From JAUVXY01 sp964392345 (GTDB taxonomy: Bacteria; Actinomycetota; Humimicrobiia; Humimicrobiales; Humimicrobiaceae), in NCBI GenBank assembly GCA_964392345.1, contig CAYMPQ010000046.1, positions 1 through 14,057 on the forward strand: a DNA stretch of 14,057 nt, written 5' to 3'. The notes under the pieces were generated by a model. It was not told the DNA's origin. It made no database searches and saw nothing but the letters and a program-made list of their open reading frames with translations. Shown here piece after piece: positions 5,750-12,195 of the stretch. The stretch's first letter is position 1, and each line of letters opens with the position of its first letter. The position numbers were made by a program, and so were the translations under genes.

Positions 5750-6544
5750 TTAATCCTTTGGGTACCCCACAGGAATTACATAAAGCGGCTGATATTCTGA
5801 AGGTAAATTTAACAGTTTCTGAATATAGCTGTCATCAAAAGCTCCTACCGGTACCGCTCCTAAACCAAGAGCAGTTGCCTGCAACAGTATGTTTTGACAG
5901 CAATGGCCCACTTCTATATGGACATATCTTACTCCTCTGTTTCCATACTTTGCAGTAGTCCTCTCATAAATTGCAGTTATAATAATATTTACTGGGGCTT
6001 CTGATACAAATCCCTGAAAAACAACCCCCTGGACCAAAGGCAGCCTCAAATCTTCCGAGCTAATTTTAAGCATTTTGTGGCCATCTGGTACATAATGGTA
6101 TACTCCATCACTCTTTAGCAAAAACAATTCCAGAGGATAAAGCGCGCCAGCCGAGGGAGATGTCCTGTATCCGGTATCTTCCTTAGTTATACCCTGGGCT
6201 GCCCAAAGCAACTGAGACAACTCATCCAGGCTCAATTCTTTAGAAGAAAAACTTCTTATAGATCTCCTCTTAGCTAAAGCTTCTTCCAGAGAGCTTTCAC
6301 TTTCCAGTTTGGGTTGAGGTAACATTATTTCCTTTCCTTCCATATTATAATCAATTTTTCCATTATCCAGTCCGGTTGACCCTGTCTTCATTTCTAAATT
6401 TTCTTTTACAGCATAAGACAGGTAAGACTTGACATCTTCAAAACCGCTACAGGCAATTGAAAAAATCATTATAACTATAAGCATTAAAACTGATAAAAAA
6501 ATAACCAAAAATCTGATTGTATTCTTTCTGTATTTTTCCCTCAT
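5750..6544 (-). CDS. SagB-type nitroreductase-family dehydrogenase with N-terminal membrane anchor
   Basis: The 264-residue protein begins with a basic end and a long hydrophobic stretch (residues 11-31) ending in a Cys at 32 (FSIAC), either a signal anchor or an imperfect lipobox. The nitroreductase fold follows: RRSIRSFS at 93-100 (FMN phosphate contact region), LSQLLWAAQGIT at about 109-120, RTSPSAGALYPLE at 127-139, GLGAVPVGAF at 227-236 and YVIPVGYPKD at the end. These fit the SagB-type branch of FMN oxidoreductases. Some SagB enzymes oxidise azolines in peptide biosynthesis, but no cyclodehydratase or precursor gene is visible, so a solitary reductase outside the membrane is more likely. 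AAAGG lies just before the ATG. A TATAAT on the minus strand (6563-6568) could be its -10. Confidence 0.88.
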   Translation of the reverse strand: MREKYRKNTIRFLVIFLSVLMLIVIMIFSIACSGFEDVKSYLSYAVKENLEMKTGSTGLDNGKIDYNMEGKEIMLPQPKLESESSLEEALAKRRSIRSFSSKELSLDELSQLLWAAQGITKEDTGYRTSPSAGALYPLELFLLKSDGVYHYVPDGHKMLKISSEDLRLPLVQGVVFQGFVSEAPVNIIITAIYERTTAKYGNRGVRYVHIEVGHCCQNILLQATALGLGAVPVGAFDDSYIQKLLNLPSEYQPLYVIPVGYPKD

Positions 6545-6764
6545 AAAACCTTTGCTAATACTATTATAATATTATTTAAAAATAATTTTATTTTTTATTA
6601 TACCCCAATCAAGATAAATTAAAATAAAACATAAACCTGGCGGTTTTTAAAGGAACATTGCTTTATTTTTCACAGTCAATTAAAGCTCTTTTCTTTTTTA
6701 GTGGCGGGCAGAACCCGGCTATAAATGCTATGATTATAAACCTCACGAAAATGCATTTTCTCTG

Positions 6765-7166
6765 ATGTATTTAGCCACTAGATATGGTTTGACCGGACTA
6801 TTGTCAGCACCATATTTTGTAATTTTTGAAATATTCGGTCCCCTTATTGAATTTAGCGGATATCTTGTCTTCGCCATATCCGTAATATCTGGGATGATTG
6901 ATGCTTACTTTGCAATAATCTTTCTCACAGCAGCCATACTCTACGGTACTGCACTCTCAGTACTGTCTGTAATCCTGGAAGAACTTTCTTTTAAAAAATA
7001 TCCAAAAGTGCCACACTTGCTTCTTCTTTTCTGTACAGCCCTGCTAGAGAATTTCGGGTATCGTCAGATAAATACCTGGTGGCGTTTTCGTGCTATTTTC
7101 GAATATGTGTTTGGTTCAAAAACATGGGGCAAGATGGAGAAAAAAGGCTTTGCAGGCCCTCATTAG
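6765..7166 (+). pseudogene. C-terminal fragment of a membrane GT2 glycosyltransferase
   Basis: The 133-residue frame matches only the membrane-spanning end of processive-type GT2 transferases: RYGLTGLLSAPYFVIFE (residues 6-22) corresponds to the 'NPRYGxxGLLxLPY' entry into the last helices, followed by GPLIEFSGYLVF, and the chain ends in ENFGYRQ...WWRFRAIFEY and WGKMEKKGF, a typical tail of the family. The catalytic domain with its DxD and QxxRW motifs is absent. The frame runs open back only to a TAG at about 6699, and no ribosome binding site precedes the ATG. It is therefore the remains of a ~400-residue gene. Its native stop overlaps the stop of the convergent abiEii gene by 3 bp. Confidence 0.75.
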
Positions 7167-7990
7167 CGAATGGCCGGCTGGGGGTTAAATCCCTCTATGA
7201 GGCTAGTACAATTATTATATGTTATAAATTTTTTATCAGCTTCCCGTTCAAGAAATGGAGAAACGTCTGCAATTACTCTTTCCCAATTTATTTTTGAAAT
7301 ATGACCTATCAGTATTTTTTTCCAATTACTGTTATTGATTTCTTCATACCTCCATCCTGTCTGGGCCAAAGCATTATTCAGCATAATAAAATTTGGTAAT
7401 GGCCAGGAAGGATTTGCCAGCATCCATATCAAATCAAAGAGATCCCTTCCCTTGGTATAATTTCTTGACAGAATAGCATGCACCTTACCTGCAAAAAGAG
7501 ACGCTCTGTCATAATGGAGTAGGTTTAGCATGATATATTTTTTTACAACTGTAGTTGTGGTTACTTCACCTTTTGGCGGATTTGTGTCTATTTCCAGTTT
7601 AATAGATAATACTTCGTCTTTATGCTGCGAAAGGCCAAGATCATAGAGAAGAGATTGAAATTTTACAAAAGCTCCTATAACGGCCTTTTTATTGCTCTCT
7701 TTTATTTTTATCTGATAGCCTTCTCTTTCCAGGTCTATTGTTGTTTTGTTTAATAATCTTTTGAAATCGATTTTCTTTGGCGGTAAAACAGAAAAATCAA
7801 GGTCTTCAGAATATCTTGGAAGGTAATACAAGAAACGAAGTGATGTTCCTCCAAGAAAAGCAACGTTTAAAAAGGCTCCTTCTTCCTGTAGAGATTGCAA
7901 TATGCGGGCCTGTAGATATTCACGAGCAACACTGCGTTTAAGAAGTATATTGGGTTGTTCATTTGTCAATTGCCTTAAATATTCTTTCAT
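7163..7990 (-). CDS. abiEii: AbiEii toxin, nucleotidyltransferase (type IV toxin-antitoxin / abortive infection)
   Basis: The 275-residue protein has the DUF1814/AbiEii nucleotidyltransferase motifs. GGTSLR at 47-52 begins the nucleotide-binding loop, EDLDFS at 62-67 carries the two metal-binding aspartates, KLEIDTNPP at 131-139 supplies the third acidic position, and AGKVHAIL (167-174) with KGRDLFDL (180-187) is the lysine/aspartate motif of the family. Length is normal and all motifs are intact. AbiEii-type toxins transfer nucleotides (GTP preference or tRNA targets are reported for relatives) and arrest growth, for example in phage-infected cells. It starts 2 nt after its antitoxin, with GAAGGAATAAGG as ribosome binding site inside the antitoxin's 3' end, so the pair is one transcript. 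Target here is unknown. Confidence 0.92.
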   Translation of the reverse strand: MKEYLRQLTNEQPNILLKRSVAREYLQARILQSLQEEGAFLNVAFLGGTSLRFLYYLPRYSEDLDFSVLPPKKIDFKRLLNKTTIDLEREGYQIKIKESNKKAVIGAFVKFQSLLYDLGLSQHKDEVLSIKLEIDTNPPKGEVTTTTVVKKYIMLNLLHYDRASLFAGKVHAILSRNYTKGRDLFDLIWMLANPSWPLPNFIMLNNALAQTGWRYEEINNSNWKKILIGHISKINWERVIADVSPFLEREADKKFITYNNCTSLIEGFNPQPAIR

Positions 7991-7992
7991 CC

Positions 7993-8610
7993 TTATTCCT
8001 TCATCAAATTTATAATCATTTTAGCTGCCCGTTTGATTTTAGAAGTATCAAATCTTTGTGCAAAATCCTTTAAGACTTCTGGATTAATTTTCTCCATATT
8101 TTGGAGGCGCAATTCATCAATATAATCAGTATTATCTGACTGAGGCGTAAGATATAGAAGATCAAGCAGGCTTTTTTCAGGAGAAGCTATGACTACTTTT
8201 TCATCTGATGTTATTTTGGTTTCTTTATAACCCCAGAAGAGGTCTTTTTTTATATGTCTGAACTGGAATCTTCCTATTTTTGTTGTTACCTCTTCTGCTC
8301 TGCCTGTTGTTACACTTGTAATAACAGGAACATACTCCGGAATCATTCCATAATACTCAAGCGCTGACTGGAGACTGACATAAGAAGCTTTTTTGATCTT
8401 ATTTGCAATAATAAAAGGATGGGGCTGTGTATCTTTATAGGGAAATGCAACTGCATAAATGCCTCGCCTTAACTGGATAAGTTTGCCCCCTGACACCCAT
8501 CTTGTCAGTTGCCTTCGAATATCATTGACCGATACATTTCCAGCCAGTAATATGGACGATGAAAATATGGCTTCTCCATTAAGAATTTTTAGAAGTTCTT
8601 CAAATTTCAT
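7993..8610 (-). CDS. abiEi: AbiEi antitoxin, transcriptional autoregulator
   Basis: The 205-residue protein opens with a winged-helix region (residues ~1-55: VSVNDIRRQLTRWVSGGKL, then IQLRRGIYAV) that binds DNA in AbiEi proteins. SYVSLQSALEYYGMIPE at about 77-93 is the strongly conserved centre of the antitoxin family, and SPEKSLLDLLYL at about 143-154 is also typical. It should repress its own operon and neutralise AbiEii without direct binding, as described for type IV systems. It is upstream of and 2 nt from the toxin gene, the usual order. No strong ribosome binding site is visible before ATG 8610. Confidence 0.9.
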   Translation of the reverse strand: MKFEELLKILNGEAIFSSSILLAGNVSVNDIRRQLTRWVSGGKLIQLRRGIYAVAFPYKDTQPHPFIIANKIKKASYVSLQSALEYYGMIPEYVPVITSVTTGRAEEVTTKIGRFQFRHIKKDLFWGYKETKITSDEKVVIASPEKSLLDLLYLTPQSDNTDYIDELRLQNMEKINPEVLKDFAQRFDTSKIKRAAKMIINLMKE

Positions 8611-8644
8611 AGCAATAAATTACCATTTTTGTCTATTAATTGCA

Positions 8645-8672
8645 ATATTATTATAAATAAATTATCTTTGAA
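8645..8672 (-). promoter_or_regulatory. Tentative promoter of the abiEi-abiEii operon
   Basis: On the minus strand TTCAAA (8672-8667) and TAATAT (8650-8645) are 16 bp apart, about 35 nt before the abiEi start. Each matches consensus at four positions. No clear inverted repeat of the AbiEi operator type could be picked out in this AT-rich region. Confidence 0.25.
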
Positions 8673-8734
8673 GCCAGGATGAAGGACTTTAGAGAATTTT
8701 TGTAAATCTCAGATACTGCGGTTACATTAATTTT

Positions 8735-9118
8735 TTAGTGCTGTTCTTTCATAGCTGCCACAGATTTTCTTAACTCTAACAGGGTCCATACGGCACCAAG
8801 CAAATCAACTGCCCCAAAAGTCACAATAACAGGAGGAGCTAAACCTAACATTGCAAAAATTGAAAGAACAACAATGGCAGATGCCCGGGTATGAATGGTC
8901 CAGCTGTAAAAACTTGCCATCTCTTTTTTATGCCTGCTTGCTCTAACATAAAAATACCCGTAAAAGATTAGTACCATCCCAAGTATGCGAACCACTATAT
9001 CGTTTGAAATTCCAAGATTTAAAAAATTAATAAGAACATTTGGGGCCAATAATAAAAATAGCCCGGCTATAATTATATAAATACCAGAAAAGAATATGCT
9101 TTTTACTGTTCTGCCGAT
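8735..9118 (-). CDS. Four-helix membrane protein of an uncharacterised family, apparent non-canonical (ATC) start
   Basis: The conserved segment is SFYSWTIHTRASAIVV, then GLAPPVIVTFGAVDLLGAVWTLLELR, a pattern I recall from small bacterial hypothetical proteins with four membrane helices. The only standard start is TTG 9049 (104 residues), which has no ribosome binding site and cuts into the first helix. The same frame is open further upstream and encodes IIGRTVKSIFFSGIYIIIAG, a normal N-terminus with a full first helix. A near-perfect AGGGAGG (9130-9124) stands 5 nt before an ATC at 9118. So translation may start at ATC, or an ATG has mutated or been misread. A fossil of a second copy lies at 2543-2620. 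Confidence 0.75.
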   Translation of the reverse strand: MGRTVKSIFFSGIYIIIAGLFLLLAPNVLINFLNLGISNDIVVRILGMVLIFYGYFYVRASRHKKEMASFYSWTIHTRASAIVVLSIFAMLGLAPPVIVTFGAVDLLGAVWTLLELRKSVAAMKEQH

Positions 9119-9158
9119 GATAACCTCCCTTACAAATTTTATAGTTATAATATTTCTA

Positions 9159-10163
9159 TTAAGTGCCTGGTAAAATTTTCCCTTTTACTCCCATGCCGAT
9201 ATTATCCTTCCTCAAGGTTTTTTGCCTCACATAAGGGGACTTTCCAAGCAGCCAGTAACGGATAATTGGCCGGACAATTCTAGCCAGATGCCTTTTAATC
9301 CCAAGGAAGGCTTTTATATCAATTATAAAATCATTCAGCGTGTGTTCCTGGTACCTTAAAAGCTTTTGGCTTTCCCCTGTATCCATCCAGTCAATGTAAA
9401 AAGGGTTAAATGTAAAAGCTTCCTCCGGCAACATCCCAATGCCAATGGCTTCTAAAACTTCTTTTATGAAATCTCTTTGATACATCTGGCAGTTGGAACC
9501 TCCCCCTATAAGTAAGGTTTTGCCCCACACCTTATTGCTTGAGGCTGCCCTGGCAAAGGCAATACCAGCATCATAAGAGTGAATTAATTCTATTCTGTTA
9601 TCAAGTGGGACCTGAAAAAGCATGGGATCAATCTTGCATAAGGAAACAGAAAGTACCGCGCCTACCCTGAGGATGGTCCAATCAAGACCTGAGATTTTTA
9701 CCAGCTGCTCACAGGCAATCTTATGATGTGAATAATTATCAGTTGGCTTTACCTGTTCGGAAGCAACCCGTGGAGGACTGAGTTTCTGCGTTTTCCCATA
9801 TACTGAAACCGAAGAAGCAAAAACAATTTTCGGTTTTTTCTCCAGAGACCTCATAGCATTAAGCAAATTATGCGTACCCCCTACATTTATTTCCCATGCC
9901 CAATTTGGCTTTTCTTCACTCGCAGGCGGGATGATAAAAGCCAGATGTATTACTGCGTCCTGGCCACTTACTGCCTTTGCAACATCGTCCTTGTTAGTTA
10001 TGTTACCCCAAAATATTTCTATATCTGACTTAAATCTTTCATAAATTTTTTTGTTAGCCCCGGTTTTTAGTTCTAAAACTCTAACCTCGTGGCCTTCTTT
10101 TATCAGCTCTTCCAAAGTATGTATCCCAACACTTCCAAAAGCGCCGGTAACTAATATCTTCAA
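9159..10163 (-). CDS. Extended SDR, NAD(P)-dependent epimerase/dehydratase-like protein
   Basis: The 334-residue protein has the Rossmann glycine motif TGAFGSVG at 6-13, an acidic residue at the end of strand 2 (VLELK, Glu31, favouring NAD), HLAF near 73-76, the catalytic serine region FASSVSVYGK at 115-124 and YSHHK at 144-148 supplying the Tyr-x3-Lys pair. Length and motif order fit extended SDRs that act on nucleotide sugars or steroid/terpenoid-like substrates; the substrate is not readable from sequence. A basic tail (RHLARIVRPIIRYWLLG) suggests membrane association. It starts at TTG 10163 behind AGAGGTGA, 40 nt after the TetR gene, and is probably co-transcribed with and controlled by it. 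Confidence 0.88.
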   Translation of the reverse strand: MKILVTGAFGSVGIHTLEELIKEGHEVRVLELKTGANKKIYERFKSDIEIFWGNITNKDDVAKAVSGQDAVIHLAFIIPPASEEKPNWAWEINVGGTHNLLNAMRSLEKKPKIVFASSVSVYGKTQKLSPPRVASEQVKPTDNYSHHKIACEQLVKISGLDWTILRVGAVLSVSLCKIDPMLFQVPLDNRIELIHSYDAGIAFARAASSNKVWGKTLLIGGGSNCQMYQRDFIKEVLEAIGIGMLPEEAFTFNPFYIDWMDTGESQKLLRYQEHTLNDFIIDIKAFLGIKRHLARIVRPIIRYWLLGKSPYVRQKTLRKDNIGMGVKGKILPGT

Positions 10164-10203
10164 CTTAATTTCACCTCTTTAAAAATTTTAAATTAAATAT
10201 ATG

Positions 10204-10833
10204 CTAATTTCTTATTTTACTCTTCCTGCCTGCCACCCGGTCAGCGGTCAGGCCTCCAATTAATATGGCAGAGCTTTCACGTGCTACCCTGTCCCAATCA
10301 GCTCCATCAGGATCCAGCAAGCCCTGCATCATGAGCCCCACAGCAACTGCCATGATAATTCTTGATGCTGCCACAGGATTAACCTCTCTTACAACCCCGT
10401 TGTCCATGCCTTCGTTAATTACTTTTTTAAAAAAATCCAGATATCTTTTATAAAAAATTATGGTTCTTTCTTTTAACTTTGGATCTCTTGAGGCTTTAAT
10501 CCATAATTCCAAAAATATAGGAAGCTGTTCACTGGCTTCAACAAAAACCGGACGCGCCTTGCCGGCAATATTCGTAAAAAGTTCCTGCATGTTTTTGGAG
10601 CTATCCTTGACTGATTTAATATAATCATCAACTCTTTCTAACCATTGATTTAAGAGTTCTATTATCAAATCCTGCTTGCTGGCAAAATGGTGGTAAAAAC
10701 CGCCCTTGCTCAAACCTGCATGCCTGCATATCTCATCTACGCTTGCCGCATCAAACCCATTTTCTGAAAAACATGCTGCTGCAGATTTCAGCAGTTTATT
10801 TTTTGATGCTGCTCCTTTCTCTTTTAATTTCAC
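10204..10833 (-). CDS. TetR/AcrR-family transcriptional regulator
   Basis: The 209-residue protein has the TetR DNA-binding domain at residues ~10-56: KLLKSAAACFSENGFDAASV, then DEICRHAGLSKGGFYHHFAS, whose GLSKGGFYHHF is the recognition-helix signature, and KQDLI. The ligand-binding C-terminal half is helical and has no specific signature. It starts with GTG 10833, 5 nt after GAGGAG. It heads a two-gene operon with the SDR gene, so it probably represses its own operon and responds to a small hydrophobic ligand. A TetR-like operator is seen at 11060-11075, upstream of it. Confidence 0.92.
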   Translation of the reverse strand: MKLKEKGAASKNKLLKSAAACFSENGFDAASVDEICRHAGLSKGGFYHHFASKQDLIIELLNQWLERVDDYIKSVKDSSKNMQELFTNIAGKARPVFVEASEQLPIFLELWIKASRDPKLKERTIIFYKRYLDFFKKVINEGMDNGVVREVNPVAASRIIMAVAVGLMMQGLLDPDGADWDRVARESSAILIGGLTADRVAGRKSKIRN

Positions 10834-10869
10834 GCCTGCTCCTCTTTTCTATTAACTTTCAAATTCATA
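10815..10869. repeat. Left copy of a 55-nt exact repeat bordering the assembly gap
   Basis: These 55 bases (start of the TetR gene and its ribosome binding site) recur without a mismatch at 10970-11024, immediately after the run of N. Both copies touch the gap exactly, so this is almost certainly the overlap between two contigs that the scaffolder failed to merge. Confidence 0.9.
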
Positions 10870-10969
10870 NNNNNNNNNNNNNNNNNNNNNNNNNNNNNNN
10901 NNNNNNNNNNNNNNNNNNNNNNNNNNNNNNNNNNNNNNNNNNNNNNNNNNNNNNNNNNNNNNNNNNNNN
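10870..10969. other. Assembly gap, 100 N placeholder
   Basis: Exactly 100 N, a conventional length for a gap of unknown size. The 55-nt identity on its two sides means the true distance is probably minus 55, that is, no missing sequence and one copy of the flanking sequence too many. Any protein predicted through this stretch is meaningless. Confidence 0.95.
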
Positions 10970-11024
10970 CTTTCTCTTTTAATTTCACGCCTGCTCCTCT
11001 TTTCTATTAACTTTCAAATTCATA
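10970..11024. repeat. Right copy of the 55-nt exact repeat bordering the assembly gap
   Basis: Identical to 10815-10869. It repeats the first codons of the TetR gene on the minus strand with its GAGGAG site, but cannot encode more because it ends at the gap. After collapse of the duplicate, the TetR start would lie about 70 nt from the operator-like site at 11060-11075. Confidence 0.9.
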
Positions 11025-11059
11025 TTCTAATGATACCTGAATAGATAAATTTTAAAACA

Positions 11060-11075
11060 TACCAACCAGTCGGTA
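11060..11075. promoter_or_regulatory. TetR-type operator, imperfect 16-bp palindrome
   Basis: TACCAACCAGTCGGTA is an imperfect palindrome with TACC and GGTA at its ends and six of eight half-site positions matching. It is close to the TACCGACCGGTCGGTA type bound by many TetR-family repressors. It lies between the TetR gene and the divergent nucleotidyltransferase gene. On the minus strand its TTGGTA end could itself be the -35 of the TetR promoter. The binding protein is inferred from position. Confidence 0.5.
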
Positions 11076-11199
11076 CTTATTTTACCTTACTGATTTAACA
11101 AAATCAACAAAATTTTCTATTTTAATGCCTTTTTTTACTAATGCTTTTTTGATAATATTAAAAAAATAGCTTATTAATCTAGATAGCCGATAAATTAAT

Positions 11200-11748
11200 A
11201 TGATAAATGAATTTAAAGTCTTAAAAGATGTAGTCACAAGATTAAATAAAAATAAAATCCCATATATGCTTAGCGGTTCCATAGCAATGAATTATTATTC
11301 TGAACCACGGATGACAAGAGACATTGATATTGTCATAGAAATAGAATCTGCTGAAAAATTTTACAATCTCTTTAAAAAGAATTTTTATATTGACCTTGAG
11401 ATGATAAGAGATTCTATTTTAAATAAGAAAATGTTTAATATTATTCACCTGGGTGAAATAATAAAAATTGACTTTATGGTTAGAAAGGATTCTGAATTTA
11501 GAAAAACTGAATTTAGTAGAAGAAGAAAAGTAAAAATTGGCAATTTAGAAATTTTTATAGTAAGTATCGAGGACTTAATTTTATCTAAGTTGATATGGGC
11601 AAAAGACAGCCGTTCAGAAATACAGCTCAAAGATGTAAAGAATTTACTTAGAGAAAAAGTGGATATGGAATACATAAAAAAGTGGGCAGATGCCCTTCTT
11701 ATAAACAATCTCCTTAATGAAGTTCTTGGAAAACAAAATGGGCAATAA
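11200..11748 (+). CDS. Nucleotidyltransferase-fold protein (MNT/AbiEii-like superfamily)
   Basis: The 182-residue protein has a minimal nucleotidyltransferase signature: SGSIAMNYY at about 25-33 (the GS/GG loop) and TRDIDIVIEI at 39-48 with the paired aspartates D41 and D43. KIDFMVRKD at about 89-97 could supply the third acidic residue, and VSIEDLILSKLIWAKDSRS at about 123-141 resembles the lysine-containing motif after the core. It is shorter than AbiEii and probably adds a nucleotide to a protein or RNA, or acts as a toxin or modifier; the substrate is unknown. It starts at ATG 11200 without a good ribosome binding site. The small gene 11738-11980 overlaps its 3' end by 11 nt, so the two form a unit. 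Confidence 0.8.
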   Translation: MINEFKVLKDVVTRLNKNKIPYMLSGSIAMNYYSEPRMTRDIDIVIEIESAEKFYNLFKKNFYIDLEMIRDSILNKKMFNIIHLGEIIKIDFMVRKDSEFRKTEFSRRRKVKIGNLEIFIVSIEDLILSKLIWAKDSRSEIQLKDVKNLLREKVDMEYIKKWADALLINNLLNEVLGKQNGQ

Positions 11749-11980
11749 AACAAACAAGGTTGATAAACTTTATAAAAAGATGCTTAAGGAAAAATCCGGA
11801 GAGGAAAGAATGATGATGGGATTTTCAATGTTTCAATTTTCAACAAAAATACTTTTAAGTTCTTTAAAAGAAAAAAGTCCTGCCGGGGATTTAAAGAAGA
11901 ATATTTTTACAAGATTATACGGCAATGACTTCGATGATAAAAAAAAGGAAGAAATAATAAAGTATTTATCTTCGCAATAG
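11738..11980 (+). CDS. Small helical protein paired with the nucleotidyltransferase
   Basis: From ATG 11738 the protein has 80 residues, charged and mostly helical, without membrane segments. Its centre, KSGEERMMMGFSMFQFSTKILLSSL, resembles a family of small bacterial proteins with an 'SGEERxxMGxsMFdxA' helix and a C-terminal FxRxYGxDF (here FTRLYGNDF). I recall such proteins next to nucleotidyltransferase genes, but have no name or function for them. An in-frame ATG at 11717 exists; I prefer 11738 because TTGGAAAA precedes it and family-like sequence starts there. The 11-nt overlap with the upstream gene suggests coupled translation and a joint role, possibly toxin and antitoxin. Confidence 0.75.
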   Translation: MGNKTNKVDKLYKKMLKEKSGEERMMMGFSMFQFSTKILLSSLKEKSPAGDLKKNIFTRLYGNDFDDKKKEEIIKYLSSQ

Positions 11981-12195
11981 TTTCACAAGAATAAACATCT
12001 CGCCTTTTGAAGTTTTTCATAACAATTTGAGGTTACATAAAACCCCTTTTCAACTGCACTGGAACACCATTTTTTTGTCCGCCTGCTTACGCCTTCAGAG
12101 AGACTACTTACCTGTAAATAAAGCTGGGAGCACAGTTTGGGGTAGGACGGCAGCTGTATTAAAAGACTAAAGGTCTTTTCTGTATGTAAGCTATT
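11981..12195. other. Intergenic stretch between convergent genes
   Basis: No gene is supported. On the minus strand the frame of the M48 protease stays open for about 70 codons after its stop, down to a TGA at 11983-11985, but the peptide has no recognisable features. Composition is higher in G+C than the upstream small gene. A hairpin at 12161-12179 is the only structured element noted. Confidence 0.3.
12161..12179 (-). terminator. Weak terminator-like hairpin after the M48 protease gene
   Basis: AAAAGAC (12161-12167) and GTCTTTT (12173-12179) form a 7-bp stem with a 5-nt loop, 17 nt beyond the protease stop. On the minus strand the stem ends in TTTT, so it could terminate the protease transcript. 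The stem is short and has only two G-C pairs, so efficiency is doubtful. Confidence 0.35.

Noticed and set aside
6700..6720. GC-rich hairpin (CGGG/CCCG) as a terminator of the nitroreductase or GT2 remnant
   Set aside because: The stem is only four base pairs, no T-run follows on either strand, and it lies upstream of both genes, not downstream.
10743..10982. Plus-strand frame running through the N gap
   Set aside because: It exists only because N is translated as X, and it is antisense to the TetR gene.
11082..11282. Minus-strand open frame opposite the start of the nucleotidyltransferase gene
   Set aside because: It overlaps well-supported coding sequence and its hydrophobic, low-complexity peptide reflects AT-rich DNA; no ribosome binding site.
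11983..12195. Seventy-codon in-frame extension after the M48 protease stop
   Set aside because: The peptide has no family features and the protease already ends at its normal length; an open frame of this size can occur by chance in this composition.
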